Source: Pseudoclavibacter sp. AY1H1 (GTDB taxonomy: Bacteria; Actinomycetota; Actinomycetes; Actinomycetales; Microbacteriaceae). From it: DNA of 64,000 nucleotides. Below are positions 25,732 to 33,866 of this stretch, in pieces. How positions within the stretch are numbered: position 1 is the first letter of the stretch; every line of letters begins with the position of its first letter. A program made the position numbers and the translations under genes. The notes under the pieces are model-generated. The model searched no databases. It worked only from the letters and a program-made list of their open reading frames with translations, and had not been told where the DNA came from. Where the stretch lies: assembly GCF_002931055.1 (NCBI RefSeq), contig NZ_PSXX01000009.1:122004-186003 (forward strand), given 5' to 3'.

Positions 25732-26850
25732 TCAGCCGCCGATGGCGTTCATCCCGCGAGCTGGCTGCAGGAAGCTCGGGTCGTTGATGGCGTGCCCCGG
25801 CAGCTTGTTGTGGATGCACGAGCGCAGCAGGCCATCAATCGCGAGATCCGTCGCGGCGGCGCTCGCCGCGCTGTCGGCCGCAGCGCCGGAGTCTCCTGAG
25901 CCGGCGGCCTCGGCTCGGAGGATGGGCATGAGGTCGTACTCGCTCGTCGAGAACAGGCAGTTGCGCAGCTGACCGTCGGCGGTGAGGCGCAGGCGATCGC
26001 AGTTGCCGCAGAAGGGCGCCGTGACGGAGGCGATGACGCCGACCGTGTGCGGGCCGCCGTCGAGCGTCCACCGTTCGGCGGGGGCGCCGCCGCGGCCGGG
26101 CACGGGCTCGAGCGTGAACCTCGCGCTGAGCGACTCGAGGATCTCCTCGCGCGTCACCATCTGCGCGCGGTCCCAGGTGTGTCCGGCGTCGAGCGGCATC
26201 TGCTCGATGAAGCGCAGCTGCGCGTCGTGCTCCATGGCGAACTCCACGAGCTCGACGATCTCGTCGTCGTTCACGCCGCGCATCGCGACGGCGTTGAGCT
26301 TGAGGGGCCGCAGGGAGGAGTTCTGGGCGGCGCGGATGCCGATGAGCACCTCATCGAGCTTGTCTCGCCTCGTGAGCGCAGCGAAGCGCTCGCGCCTGAT
26401 CGTGTCGATGGAGATGTTGAGCCTGTCGAGGCCGGCGTCGATGAGGTCGGGAAGCATCTGCGGGAGGCGGATGCCGTTGGTGGTCATCGCGACCTGGACT
26501 GGGCCATCCGGGCCACGGAGCTCGGAGATGCGCCGCACGACCTCCACGACGTCGGGACGCAGGAGCGGCTCACCGCCCGTCAGCCGGAACGTGGTGATGC
26601 CGGAGGCCGCCGCGATCCGAGCGATGCGCACGATCTGCTCGGTGGAGAGGATGCTCGCCTTCGCCAGCCATTCGACGCCCTCGGCCGGCATGCAGTACGT
26701 GCACCGCAGCGAGCATTTGTCGGTGAGGGAGATGCGGAGGTCACGGTGAACTCTGCCGTGCTTGTCGACGATCGGATCTCCGGGAGACGGCTCGAGCTGC
26801 GGCTCCACGAGCCTCGGGCGGCGAGCGATCGTGACGGGGACGGCGGTCAT
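25732..26850 (-). CDS. moaA: GTP 3',8-cyclase MoaA (radical SAM)
   Basis: This 372-residue enzyme does the first step of Moco synthesis. The radical SAM cluster motif is CSLRCTYC, the SAM motif is TGGEPLLR, and the C-terminal cluster motif is FCGNCDRLRLTADGQLRNCLF. The C-terminus ends with the conserved Gly-Gly after ARGMNAI. A low-complexity Ala/Ser insert (around residue 325) is specific to this copy. ATG 26850 overlaps moaE's stop (ATGA). The moaA-moaE-mogA trio runs opposite to the moeB-moaD set. Confidence 0.97.
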   Translation of the reverse strand: MTAVPVTIARRPRLVEPQLEPSPGDPIVDKHGRVHRDLRISLTDKCSLRCTYCMPAEGVEWLAKASILSTEQIVRIARIAAASGITTFRLTGGEPLLRPDVVEVVRRISELRGPDGPVQVAMTTNGIRLPQMLPDLIDAGLDRLNISIDTIRRERFAALTRRDKLDEVLIGIRAAQNSSLRPLKLNAVAMRGVNDDEIVELVEFAMEHDAQLRFIEQMPLDAGHTWDRAQMVTREEILESLSARFTLEPVPGRGGAPAERWTLDGGPHTVGVIASVTAPFCGNCDRLRLTADGQLRNCLFSTSEYDLMPILRAEAAGSGDSGAAADSAASAAATDLAIDGLLRSCIHNKLPGHAINDPSFLQPARGMNAIGG

Positions 26851-27269
26851 GGCAGACCCACCCAGGAGGTTGCGCCGTCGACCTCGTGCTGCTGCTTCCA
26901 GATCGGCACCTCGGCCTTGACCGCCTCGACGAGAGCCCGGCTCACCTCGTAGGCGTCGCCGCGGTGCGCGCTGGCGACGCAGGCGATGAGGGCGATGTCG
27001 CCCACTCGGAGGTGTCCGATGCGGTGGCTCACGGCCACCCGAACGCCGTCGCGGCCGTGGTGCGCGACGAGGCTCTGGAGCACGCGCTCGGCGTCGGGAT
27101 GCGCGGTGTAGTCGAGCGAGACGACTCGTCCGCTCGCCTCGGGGTCGTGGTCCCGGATCTGGCCGACGAAGGTCACGACGGCACCCGCGTGGGGATCCTC
27201 GACGGCGGCGAGGTGCTCGGCGAGGAGCAGCTCGTCGCTCGTGACTCGGGCGAGGGGGCTGGCACTCAC
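26847..27269 (-). CDS. moaE: Molybdopterin synthase catalytic subunit MoaE
   Basis: This 140-residue subunit pairs with MoaD. Family markers are GAVVTFVGQIRDHD, LDYTAHPDAE, HRIGHLRVGDIALIACVASAHRGDAYE and the active-site lysine region VPIWKQQH. It is coupled to both neighbours by overlapping start and stop codons. Confidence 0.96.
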   Translation of the reverse strand: MSASPLARVTSDELLLAEHLAAVEDPHAGAVVTFVGQIRDHDPEASGRVVSLDYTAHPDAERVLQSLVAHHGRDGVRVAVSHRIGHLRVGDIALIACVASAHRGDAYEVSRALVEAVKAEVPIWKQQHEVDGATSWVGLP

Positions 27270-27787
27270 GGAGTGTGATCTCCGCCGCGGAGCTGGTCCA
27301 GGATGTGCGGGATGAGCGGGGCCAGCAGCGCGACGCCGTCCCGGGCAGCGCCCGGTGAGCCGGCGAGGTTGACGACGAGGCTCGGCGCTCCGCGCCCCGG
27401 TCGGTCGATGATGCCCGCGAGCCCGCGCGACAGCACGGCCGTCGGGACCCGGTCGCGCGCTGTCGCTCGCAGCGCTTCGGCGATGCCGGGAAGCTCGCGG
27501 GTGATGAGGGGCCAGGTGGCCTCCGGCGTCTCGTCGCGCGGCGAGAGGCCCGTGCCGCCGAGGGTGAGGATGATGTGCGCGTCCGAGTCCGCCGCGTGGG
27601 CGATGGCGTCACGAACGACCGTGGCTCCGTCGGGGACGACGCTGAGCGTCACCGCCGTGTAGCCGTGCCGGGCGAGCGCCTCGAGCGCCGCCGGACCCGA
27701 GAGGTCCTCGCGCTCGCCCCGCGAAGACCGATCCGAGACCGTGATGACGGCGATCGTGGCCTGCTGTGCTGGGGACTCTTCCTGCAT
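27266..27787 (-). CDS. mogA: MogA/MoaB family molybdopterin adenylyltransferase
   Basis: This 173-residue protein adenylates molybdopterin before MoeA. The binding loop ILTLGGTGLSPRDETPEAT and the C-terminal NLAGSPGAARDG are diagnostic. ATG 27787 starts the minus-strand trio. MogA and MoaB are not separable from sequence alone; one copy is typical of actinobacteria. Confidence 0.92.
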   Translation of the reverse strand: MQEESPAQQATIAVITVSDRSSRGEREDLSGPAALEALARHGYTAVTLSVVPDGATVVRDAIAHAADSDAHIILTLGGTGLSPRDETPEATWPLITRELPGIAEALRATARDRVPTAVLSRGLAGIIDRPGRGAPSLVVNLAGSPGAARDGVALLAPLIPHILDQLRGGDHTP

Positions 27788-27831
27788 GGATCGAGCGTAC
27801 CCGCTTGTCTTGCCCGTGAGCCCAGCTCGGC

Positions 27832-28236
27832 TCAGGCGGCGAGTGCTCCCGTGGCGGCTGCGATGCCGAGCAGCACCACGGCGAGCAGCGGGAAGCTGCC
27901 CTGGACGGCGCCGGCGCGCAGCTTCGTGCGGTCGCTCGTGACGAGGACGAGCGCGGCGAGCAGCATGGAGCCCGCTCCGGCGAAGATCAGCGTCGCGCCG
28001 ACCACGCTGAGGCCGGCGATCGCGAGGATGACGCCGAGGCCGGCGATGATCGCGAGGAAGAGGTTGTAGAACCCCTGGTTGTAGGCCATCGACTTGGTCG
28101 TCTCGGCGACCTCGAGGGAGGGGATGCCGAACGTCTTCCTCGTCGATTCCGCCGTCCAGCGGACGGACTCGAGGATGAAGATGTAGACGTGGACAAGCGC
28201 CGCGAGGGCGGCGAAGACGAGGGCGGCGATAAGCAT
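27832..28236 (-). CDS. DUF1304 family membrane protein
   Basis: This 134-residue protein has four predicted transmembrane segments. The N-terminal HVYIFILESVRW, NQGFYNLFLAI and the pattern of short loops match DUF1304. ATG 28236 follows CTGGAG. It diverges from a TetR gene across a 54-bp spacer with a palindromic operator, so it is probably the repressor's target. Function is unknown. Confidence 0.85.
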   Translation of the reverse strand: MLIAALVFAALAALVHVYIFILESVRWTAESTRKTFGIPSLEVAETTKSMAYNQGFYNLFLAIIAGLGVILAIAGLSVVGATLIFAGAGSMLLAALVLVTSDRTKLRAGAVQGSFPLLAVVLLGIAAATGALAA

Positions 28237-28260
28237 GTCAGCTCCAGGATCGGTGTATTC

Positions 28261-28276
28261 TGCAACGAACGTTACA
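28261..28276. promoter_or_regulatory. Palindromic operator between DUF1304 and TetR genes
   Basis: TGCAACGAACGTTACA reads TGnAACG-AA-CGTTnCA, a 16-bp near palindrome centred in the 54-bp divergent spacer. It is the natural target for the TetR-family product and would control both directions. Confidence 0.6.
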
Positions 28277-28290
28277 GTATCGGAGGCCAC

Positions 28291-28851
28291 ATGGCACGCA
28301 CGATGAGCTTCGACCGCCAGGACGTCATCGCCGGCGCACGCACCCTCTTCTGGCGCCAGGGCTACGACTCCGCATCGACGAGCGACATCGAGGCCGCCAC
28401 CGGACTGAGCCGATCGAGCATCTACAACACCTTCGGCAGCAAGCGCGGCCTCTTCGACGCCTCCGTGCAGAGCTACCTGGACGACGTCGTGCACCCGCTG
28501 CTCGCGCCGCTGCTCGCGGACCCGACACCAGCATCCGCGCTCGACGACTACCTCGCTCGCCTCTCAGCTGCCGTCGCAGCCCAAGGGCGCCGCGACGACG
28601 TCCGAGGCTGCCTCCTGCTCGCGACGGCCTCCAGCTCACTCTCCGAAGACCGGGAGATTCGCGCCTCGATCACCGACTACCGAGCGACGCTCGAGCGCGC
28701 GATCTCGCGGGGCACCCGCGCGCTCGACCTCACTGAGCACACGGCCACACTCATGACCGCGGCCGTCGTCGGCGCCCTGACGATCGCGCGCGTCGATGGA
28801 GATGCCGCACGCGACGCACTCGAGGCTGCTCGCCAGCTCCTTCGAGCCTGA
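28291..28851 (+). CDS. TetR-family transcriptional regulator
   Basis: This 186-residue repressor starts at ATG 28291 with CGGAGG upstream. The HTH lies at about residues 10-55 (DVIAGARTLFWRQGYDSASTSDIEAATGLSRSSIYNTFGSKRGLF). The C-terminal part resembles the AcrR/YcdC-type ligand domain and contains a CLLLATA helix. It probably represses the divergent DUF1304 gene and itself through the site at 28261. Confidence 0.93.
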   Translation: MARTMSFDRQDVIAGARTLFWRQGYDSASTSDIEAATGLSRSSIYNTFGSKRGLFDASVQSYLDDVVHPLLAPLLADPTPASALDDYLARLSAAVAAQGRRDDVRGCLLLATASSSLSEDREIRASITDYRATLERAISRGTRALDLTEHTATLMTAAVVGALTIARVDGDAARDALEAARQLLRA

Positions 28852-28857
28852 GTTTCA

Positions 28858-28921
28858 TCAACCGAAAGGTTGACAAGTGCTCTCGCGCGACACACACTGG
28901 TTTCATCAACCACACGGTTGA
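28858..28921. promoter_or_regulatory. Twin ArsR-type operators
   Basis: TCAACC-nnnn-GGTTGA occurs twice, at 28858-28873 and 28906-28921, 48 bp apart, each preceded by TTTCA. They fill the 89-bp gap before the ArsR gene and are probably its autoregulatory sites. The promoter likely lies between or across them. Confidence 0.65.
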
Positions 28922-28940
28922 CGAACCCAGCCGAGGAGCT

Positions 28941-29312
28941 ATGACCACCGACGCGCTCTCCCCCGTCTTCGCGGCGCTCGCCGACCCGACGAGACGCGAC
29001 ATCGTCGCGAGGCTCGCCAGCGGCGACGCGACCGTCGGAGAGCTCGCAGCTCCCTACGAAGTCTCGGTGCAGGCGATCTCGAAGCACCTGCGCGTCCTGG
29101 AGGACTCGGGCCTCGTCACCCGTACGAGCAGCGCGGTCCGCGCACCCCGGCACCTCGAAGCGGAGGTCCTCAGCCTCATGATCGCGTGGATCGAGCGCTA
29201 CCAGGCCGCCGCGGAGGCGCGGTTCCGCCGACTCGACGCGCTGCTCGAGACCCTGCCGGACGACACCACGCAGCACCCAGCACCAGAACCAGCGAAAGGA
29301 ACCACATCATGA
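28941..29312 (+). CDS. ArsR-family winged-helix regulator
   Basis: This 123-residue regulator begins at ATG 28941, preceded by GAGGAG. The winged helix covers about residues 8-85 (FAALADPTRRDIVARL, YEVSVQAISKHLRVLEDSGLVTR). No metal-binding Cys cluster is present, so it is not a metal sensor. It overlaps an SRPBCC gene (ATGA). This pairing is widespread, with the SRPBCC partner encoded with its repressor. Confidence 0.93.
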   Translation: MTTDALSPVFAALADPTRRDIVARLASGDATVGELAAPYEVSVQAISKHLRVLEDSGLVTRTSSAVRAPRHLEAEVLSLMIAWIERYQAAAEARFRRLDALLETLPDDTTQHPAPEPAKGTTS

Positions 29313-29794
29313 GCACCACATCAGCCAACGACACCGCCGTCACGGTTGGCGAAGACGTGCCGAACGTCTCCGTCGTCCGCGAGTTCGAGGCCACCCCGGA
29401 CCGCGTGTTCCGCGCATTCGTCGACCCCGACCTCTTCACGAAGTGGGTCGGCCCGCACGAGGTGTCGACGAACATCGACCACTGGAACGCGGCCACGGGA
29501 GGCGCCTACCGCTGGGTGAATCTCAAGGACGGCGAGGAGATCGCGACCTTCTACGGCTCGTTCCACGAGGTCCGGGAGAACGAGCGCATCGTGCAGACGC
29601 AGACCTTCGAGATGATCCCGGACGGCGTGCTCCTCGAGACCATCGTGTTCGAGGCGCTCGAGGGAGGCCGCACGCGAGTGACGAGCACGAGCCTGCTCGA
29701 GTCGTTCGAGATGCGCGACGGGCTCGTCGCGAGCGGCATGGAGCACGGCGTGCGAGAGGGGTACGAGAAGCTCGACGCCCTCCTCGCGCTCTGA
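29309..29794 (+). CDS. SRPBCC (AHSA1-type) domain protein
   Basis: This 161-residue protein is a START-like fold with VVREFEATPDRVFRAFVDPDLFTKWVGP and YRWVNLKDGEEIATFYGSFHEV. The C-terminal helix is GMEHGVREGYEKLDALL. It is translationally coupled to the ArsR gene. A ligand is not evident. The paralog at 16758 shares only the fold. Confidence 0.92.
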   Translation: MSTTSANDTAVTVGEDVPNVSVVREFEATPDRVFRAFVDPDLFTKWVGPHEVSTNIDHWNAATGGAYRWVNLKDGEEIATFYGSFHEVRENERIVQTQTFEMIPDGVLLETIVFEALEGGRTRVTSTSLLESFEMRDGLVASGMEHGVREGYEKLDALLAL

Positions 29795-29855
29795 GCCGCC
29801 CCGCGTCGGCGACGCTCCACACTGCGGACCCCGCCCCGCCACGCCACGCCATCTG

Positions 29856-29933
29856 TGGCCAACTCCCGTGACGAAAACCCCGAAACCCGGCAACGAGCAC
29901 CGAATCCGGGACGTTCGTCACGCGAGTTGGTCA
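29856..29933. repeat. Long inverted repeat between convergent genes, TGACCAACT tip
   Basis: Arms 29856-29875 and 29914-29933 match at 18 of 20 positions, with a second inner stem (ACCCGG/CCGGGA). It sits in the 342-bp gap between the convergent SRPBCC and glycosyltransferase genes and may terminate the SRPBCC transcript. The right arm ends AGTTGGTCA, the same tip as the hairpin at 6685-6762. Confidence 0.65.
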
Positions 29934-30018
29934 GGCGAACGGATGGGGCGCTGAGCGGACGGGCGGGTGGCTGAGCCGAGCGGCTGCTGGGCGGGCAGCC
30001 GGATGCCGCCCACCCATC

Positions 30019-30136
30019 CCGCGAGGCCGCGAGGCCGCGAGGCCGCGAGGCCGCGAGGCCCCAGGCCGCCAGGCCCCAGGCCGCGAGACCGCGAGGCCGC
30101 CAGGCCGCCAGGCCCCCGGCCGCGAGACCGCGCGGG
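30019..30136. repeat. Degenerate tandem array of 8-bp CCGCGAGG units
   Basis: About 14 head-to-tail copies of an 8-bp unit (CCGCGAGG, with variants CCGCCAGG and CCCCAGG) run right up to the stop codon of the glycosyltransferase gene. The first five copies are exact. It is non-coding and resembles a slippage-prone simple repeat. Confidence 0.75.
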
Positions 30137-31426
30137 TCAGGCCGCCATCGCGACTCGAGGCAGCCGGTCGAAGAGCTTGTCGAAGACAGCCAACCGGTCG
30201 AACTGGAGCGCGTAGTCGCGCGCCTGGACGGCAAGCAGCCGCCGCTCGGCGGCACTGGTCTCGAGCACCGCCGTGTTGAGCGCGTCCGCGATCGACGATG
30301 GACTGTTGACGGGCACGATGAGCGCGTGGTCCCCCACGGCCTCCCCGACGCCGCCGGTGACGGTCGTGATGACCGGCCCGCCGCCTGCGAGCATCTTCTC
30401 GGCGAGCGCGATGCCGAAGGTCTCGATGAACTCGGGGCGCGGCTTCGTGGGCAGCACGAACGCCGCGCATCCGGCCATCAGGAAGGGCTTTTCGGCGTCT
30501 CCCACGTCCTCGAGGAAGTGGATGCGGTCGGCCAGCGGTGACGCGGCACCGATCGCCTTCAGCTCCTCAGCCTGCGGCCCTCGTCCCGCGATGACGAGCT
30601 GGATCTCGGGGTCGTCGGCGACGCGGGACTGCTCGAAGCCCGCGATGAGGTCTTCGACGCCCTTCGCCTCGGTCAGCCTCGACAGGAACATGACATAGCC
30701 GTCGCGCTTGAGCCCGCGAGCTTCTACGGCGGCGGTGATGTCGGCGTCGGCGAGGTCGACGTACGCGCTCGAGTCGATGGCCGGGTAGGAGATGTCGATG
30801 CGCTCCTGGCACTGGGGCGCGTATCGGGTGCCGTGCTGCGCGTCCACCTTGGCGGCCTCCCCCACGATGAGGTCGCGCGTGTACTCGGAGACGGCGACGC
30901 ACACGTCCTGGGACAAGTACGCCGAGAGGATATGGGCTGCCGCGCCGAGGCGGCCGTCCTCGACGGCGTGCTTGACGACGTTGGTGACGTCGGAGCCGAC
31001 GGCCTCGGCGATGGTGGTGACGTTGACGGGCAGGCCCGTCGAACGGGCGACGGTGAGCGCCTCCGCGACGGCGAGCGTGTGCGGGCTGAGGTAGAGCGAC
31101 ATGCAGACGGTCGGCACCCCGTCCGTGAAGAGCTCGACGAGGCGCCCGACGAGCCCCGCGAGGTAGCGGCCGTCTGGGACCTTGTAGTCGCCGACGGGCG
31201 CGGGGCGGTCGACGAAGATGCCGTCGCTGTAGGGCATGACCGTCTCGAGGGGCTTGAGCGGCAGCCCTGCCGCTTGCAGGCGCTCGATGGGCCACGTGAC
31301 GATGCGCACCTCGTCGAAGCCGCGCAGGCGTGCGGCCTCCGCCAGGTTGCGGGCCTCGACGGAGTGCCCGCAGATGACTGGATCGGCGCGGACGACGATC
31401 ACGAGGCGGTTCTGGATCTTGTTCAT
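30137..31426 (-). CDS. GT-B glycosyltransferase (GT4-like)
   Basis: This 429-residue protein has the two-Rossmann GT-B layout. The N-terminal VVRADPVICGHSVEARNLAEAARLRG binds the acceptor. The C-terminal domain has LSRLTEAKGVEDLI, LVIAGRGPQAEELK and the donor-binding EFIETFGIALAEKMLAGGGPV, the E-x7-E motif of retaining family 4. ATG 31426 has GGGAGGA and overlaps the GH92 stop (ATGA). No signal peptide is present. The coupled alpha-mannosidase suggests a mannose- or hexose-containing product (inference). Confidence 0.88.
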   Translation of the reverse strand: MNKIQNRLVIVVRADPVICGHSVEARNLAEAARLRGFDEVRIVTWPIERLQAAGLPLKPLETVMPYSDGIFVDRPAPVGDYKVPDGRYLAGLVGRLVELFTDGVPTVCMSLYLSPHTLAVAEALTVARSTGLPVNVTTIAEAVGSDVTNVVKHAVEDGRLGAAAHILSAYLSQDVCVAVSEYTRDLIVGEAAKVDAQHGTRYAPQCQERIDISYPAIDSSAYVDLADADITAAVEARGLKRDGYVMFLSRLTEAKGVEDLIAGFEQSRVADDPEIQLVIAGRGPQAEELKAIGAASPLADRIHFLEDVGDAEKPFLMAGCAAFVLPTKPRPEFIETFGIALAEKMLAGGGPVITTVTGGVGEAVGDHALIVPVNSPSSIADALNTAVLETSAAERRLLAVQARDYALQFDRLAVFDKLFDRLPRVAMAA

Positions 31427-33729
31427 GAGGGTCCTCCCGGGTTTGGTGTCGCCGGCTGGCCGTCGACGAGGGGTGGGGTGGCGGGGATGGATGCTGCGGG
31501 TGAGGTGGGTGCGGCTGGTGGGGCGGATGCTGGGGCTGGGAACGACGACGGCAGGTCCTGTTCGCGGGTGCCCCAGTCGCTCGGCTCGGGCCCGAGCTCC
31601 AGGTGCAGCTCCTGCGCCGCCATGAGCTCGCTGGGCGACAGCCAGCTCCTGCTGAGCGGCCTGCCGTCGAGGTGGGCGCTCTGCACGTACTGGACTGGGC
31701 CGCCGTGGGCGGGTTCTCGGAACCCTGTCGTCGTGATGCGGAAGCGCTCCCCGTAGACCGCGAGCGACGACTCGGCGAACGCGGGCGCGTTGATGAGGAA
31801 GCTCGCCTGTCCTGCCACGGGGAACAGCCCGAGCGAGGCCCAGACGTACCAGGAGCTGAGGCCGCCCGAGTCGTCGTTGCCTGGCAGGCCGCCTCGGCCC
31901 GTCGCGTACTGCTGGGTGATGATGGCGTGCACGATCTCCGCGGTCCGGTCCGGTCGTCCGGCGTAGTGGTACGCCCATGGCGCCTCCATGTCCGGTTCGT
32001 TGTTGAGGCCTTCGAAGCGTCCGAGGGCGTAGCCGGCCGCGAGTTCCTCGATGCCGGGCGAGCGGCCGGGCTGCACGACCGGCTGGGCGCCGTAGCCGAA
32101 GAACTCGTCGAGTTGCGCGACGAAGCCCTCCGGCCCGCCGCTCAGCTGCATCCGCCCCGCCATGTCGTGGAGGATCCGGAACGAGTAGTTGTGCTTGGAG
32201 CCCTCGTAGAAGTTGGAGTCGACGAGCAGGCCCGTGGCCGGGTCGAACGCGCCCCGCCACTGTCCTGCGCGCTTCTCGAGCTGCTGGACGAGCTGGAGGT
32301 CGCCGACGCGAGCCGCGACGCGGGCCGTGCACCAGTACCCGAACGCGAGGTCGAGGGTGTGCGTGATGGGATGCGCGACGCCGCGCAGCAGGAACTCCTC
32401 GCCGTAGGTGCGCCGCAGGTCATCGGCCATGTGCACAAGCGCCCAGTCCCAGTCGATGCCGGGCAGCCCGAGCTGGCAGAGGTCGGCGAGGAAGGTGTGC
32501 GCGAGCGCGCTGCCCTGTCGGGAGAAGCGGTCGCTGCCCTTGGCCATGCGGTAGCCGATCGGGAAGTTGCCTTCCTCCTCGCAGATGGTGAGGAGGGCGT
32601 TGGCGAGCTCGACGGCCTTGTCCGGGCGCAGCGCGGTGAGCAGGGGAAGCTGGGTGCGGTAGATGTCCCACATCGTCGACAGGTCGAAGACGAAGGGTCC
32701 GTCGCTTGGCCAGAAGGGGCTCTCGTTGAGCGCGAAGGAGGGCTTGACGAACGAGTGGTACATGGCCGTCGAGAAGACCGTCTCGCGCTCGGTCGAGCCC
32801 GTCTCGACCTGGACCTCGTCGAGCAGCTCCTGCCAGGCGCGCCCGGTTTCGGCGAGTCGGTCCGAGAACCTGCCCTCCCCGTCGCCGCAGTCGTCCCTGA
32901 GGTTCTGCTCGGCCTGCTCGACCCCGCGCAGGGAGAAGCCGATGCGCACCTCGACGACCTGGCCCTCCTCGCTCGGGCCCGCCCACATGAGGCCGAACGG
33001 CCGCAGCGTCGTTGGGCGGATGTGGTCGAAGTCGAGGCGCGTGCCGCCCGGCATGAGGCGCCGATCGTGCCACAGCATCTGGCGCCACTGGGGAGTGTCG
33101 CACTCGATGTGCACGGCGAGCGGGGCGCCCTCCGCCACGATCTCTCCCGTCGCGACGCCGGGCCTGACGGTCTCGAGGTGGGCCCGCAGCGGGACGGTGG
33201 CCCCGTAGGGGATGGCGAGGCCGCCGAGCGAGAAGTCGACGACGACCCTGGCGCTCGAGTGCTTCGGGAACGTGTATCGGTGCACGGCGCTCTTGGGACC
33301 CACGGTGATCTCGGCGCGGATGCCGTTGCCGAGCGTCGCCGCGTAGTAGCCGGGTGCGGCGTCCTCGTCGTCGAGCGACCAGGTGCGCCCGAGCACGTCG
33401 AGCGGCTCGATCATGGGCGTGACGCGGAAGTAGTTGTAGTACTTGCGGATCGCCCCGGTGCCCGATTGCTGGAAGTGCGTGAATCCCGAGGCGAGCGTGC
33501 CGTCGTAGATCGTCTCGGGGATGCCCTCGAGGCTGAGGTCGTAACGGCCGTATCCGGTCGGGTACGCGCCAGAGTAGGCGCAGGCCGAGACCATCCCGAG
33601 TGGGTAGGTGGCGCCCGGATGCGTGTTGCCGATCTGCGGCTTCGGCCACCACCAGGTCGCGGCGAGGCCCGTCTGCGTCGGCAGCGCGGTGGGCTCTGTG
33701 CCGATGAACGGGTCTACGCGGGTGGTCAT
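31423..33729 (-). CDS. GH92 family alpha-mannosidase, cytoplasmic
   Basis: This 768-residue glycoside hydrolase shows GH92 signatures: VDPFIGT at the start, GNTHPGATYPLGMV, the loop NEPDMEAPWAYHYAGRPDRT and the catalytic region GLPGNDDSGGLSSWYVWASLGLFPVAG. GH92 enzymes are Ca-dependent exo-alpha-mannosidases (1,2, 1,3 or 1,4). They are usually secreted, but this one has no signal peptide. The C-terminal 40 residues form a Pro/Ala/Ser tail. It is translationally coupled to the glycosyltransferase gene. The 137-bp gap upstream has only short repeats such as ACGTTACGT at 33772. Confidence 0.93.
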   Translation of the reverse strand: MTTRVDPFIGTEPTALPTQTGLAATWWWPKPQIGNTHPGATYPLGMVSACAYSGAYPTGYGRYDLSLEGIPETIYDGTLASGFTHFQQSGTGAIRKYYNYFRVTPMIEPLDVLGRTWSLDDEDAAPGYYAATLGNGIRAEITVGPKSAVHRYTFPKHSSARVVVDFSLGGLAIPYGATVPLRAHLETVRPGVATGEIVAEGAPLAVHIECDTPQWRQMLWHDRRLMPGGTRLDFDHIRPTTLRPFGLMWAGPSEEGQVVEVRIGFSLRGVEQAEQNLRDDCGDGEGRFSDRLAETGRAWQELLDEVQVETGSTERETVFSTAMYHSFVKPSFALNESPFWPSDGPFVFDLSTMWDIYRTQLPLLTALRPDKAVELANALLTICEEEGNFPIGYRMAKGSDRFSRQGSALAHTFLADLCQLGLPGIDWDWALVHMADDLRRTYGEEFLLRGVAHPITHTLDLAFGYWCTARVAARVGDLQLVQQLEKRAGQWRGAFDPATGLLVDSNFYEGSKHNYSFRILHDMAGRMQLSGGPEGFVAQLDEFFGYGAQPVVQPGRSPGIEELAAGYALGRFEGLNNEPDMEAPWAYHYAGRPDRTAEIVHAIITQQYATGRGGLPGNDDSGGLSSWYVWASLGLFPVAGQASFLINAPAFAESSLAVYGERFRITTTGFREPAHGGPVQYVQSAHLDGRPLSRSWLSPSELMAAQELHLELGPEPSDWGTREQDLPSSFPAPASAPPAAPTSPAASIPATPPLVDGQPATPNPGGPS

Positions 33730-33866
33730 GCTGTGAGCCTGGACGGGCCCTGCTACGGGAGTGTGGACGTCACGTTACGTTCACGCGTCGGGAGACTGTG
33801 CACGCCCTGGGTCGCGCACGCGAGCTCGCGGGGCGAGCGTGGGCACGGCGACGGCGCGCGCGTCCC

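Noticed and set aside
30019..30136. CRISPR array or rRNA-type spacer repeats
   Set aside because: The unit is only 8 bp with no spacers; it is a simple tandem repeat.
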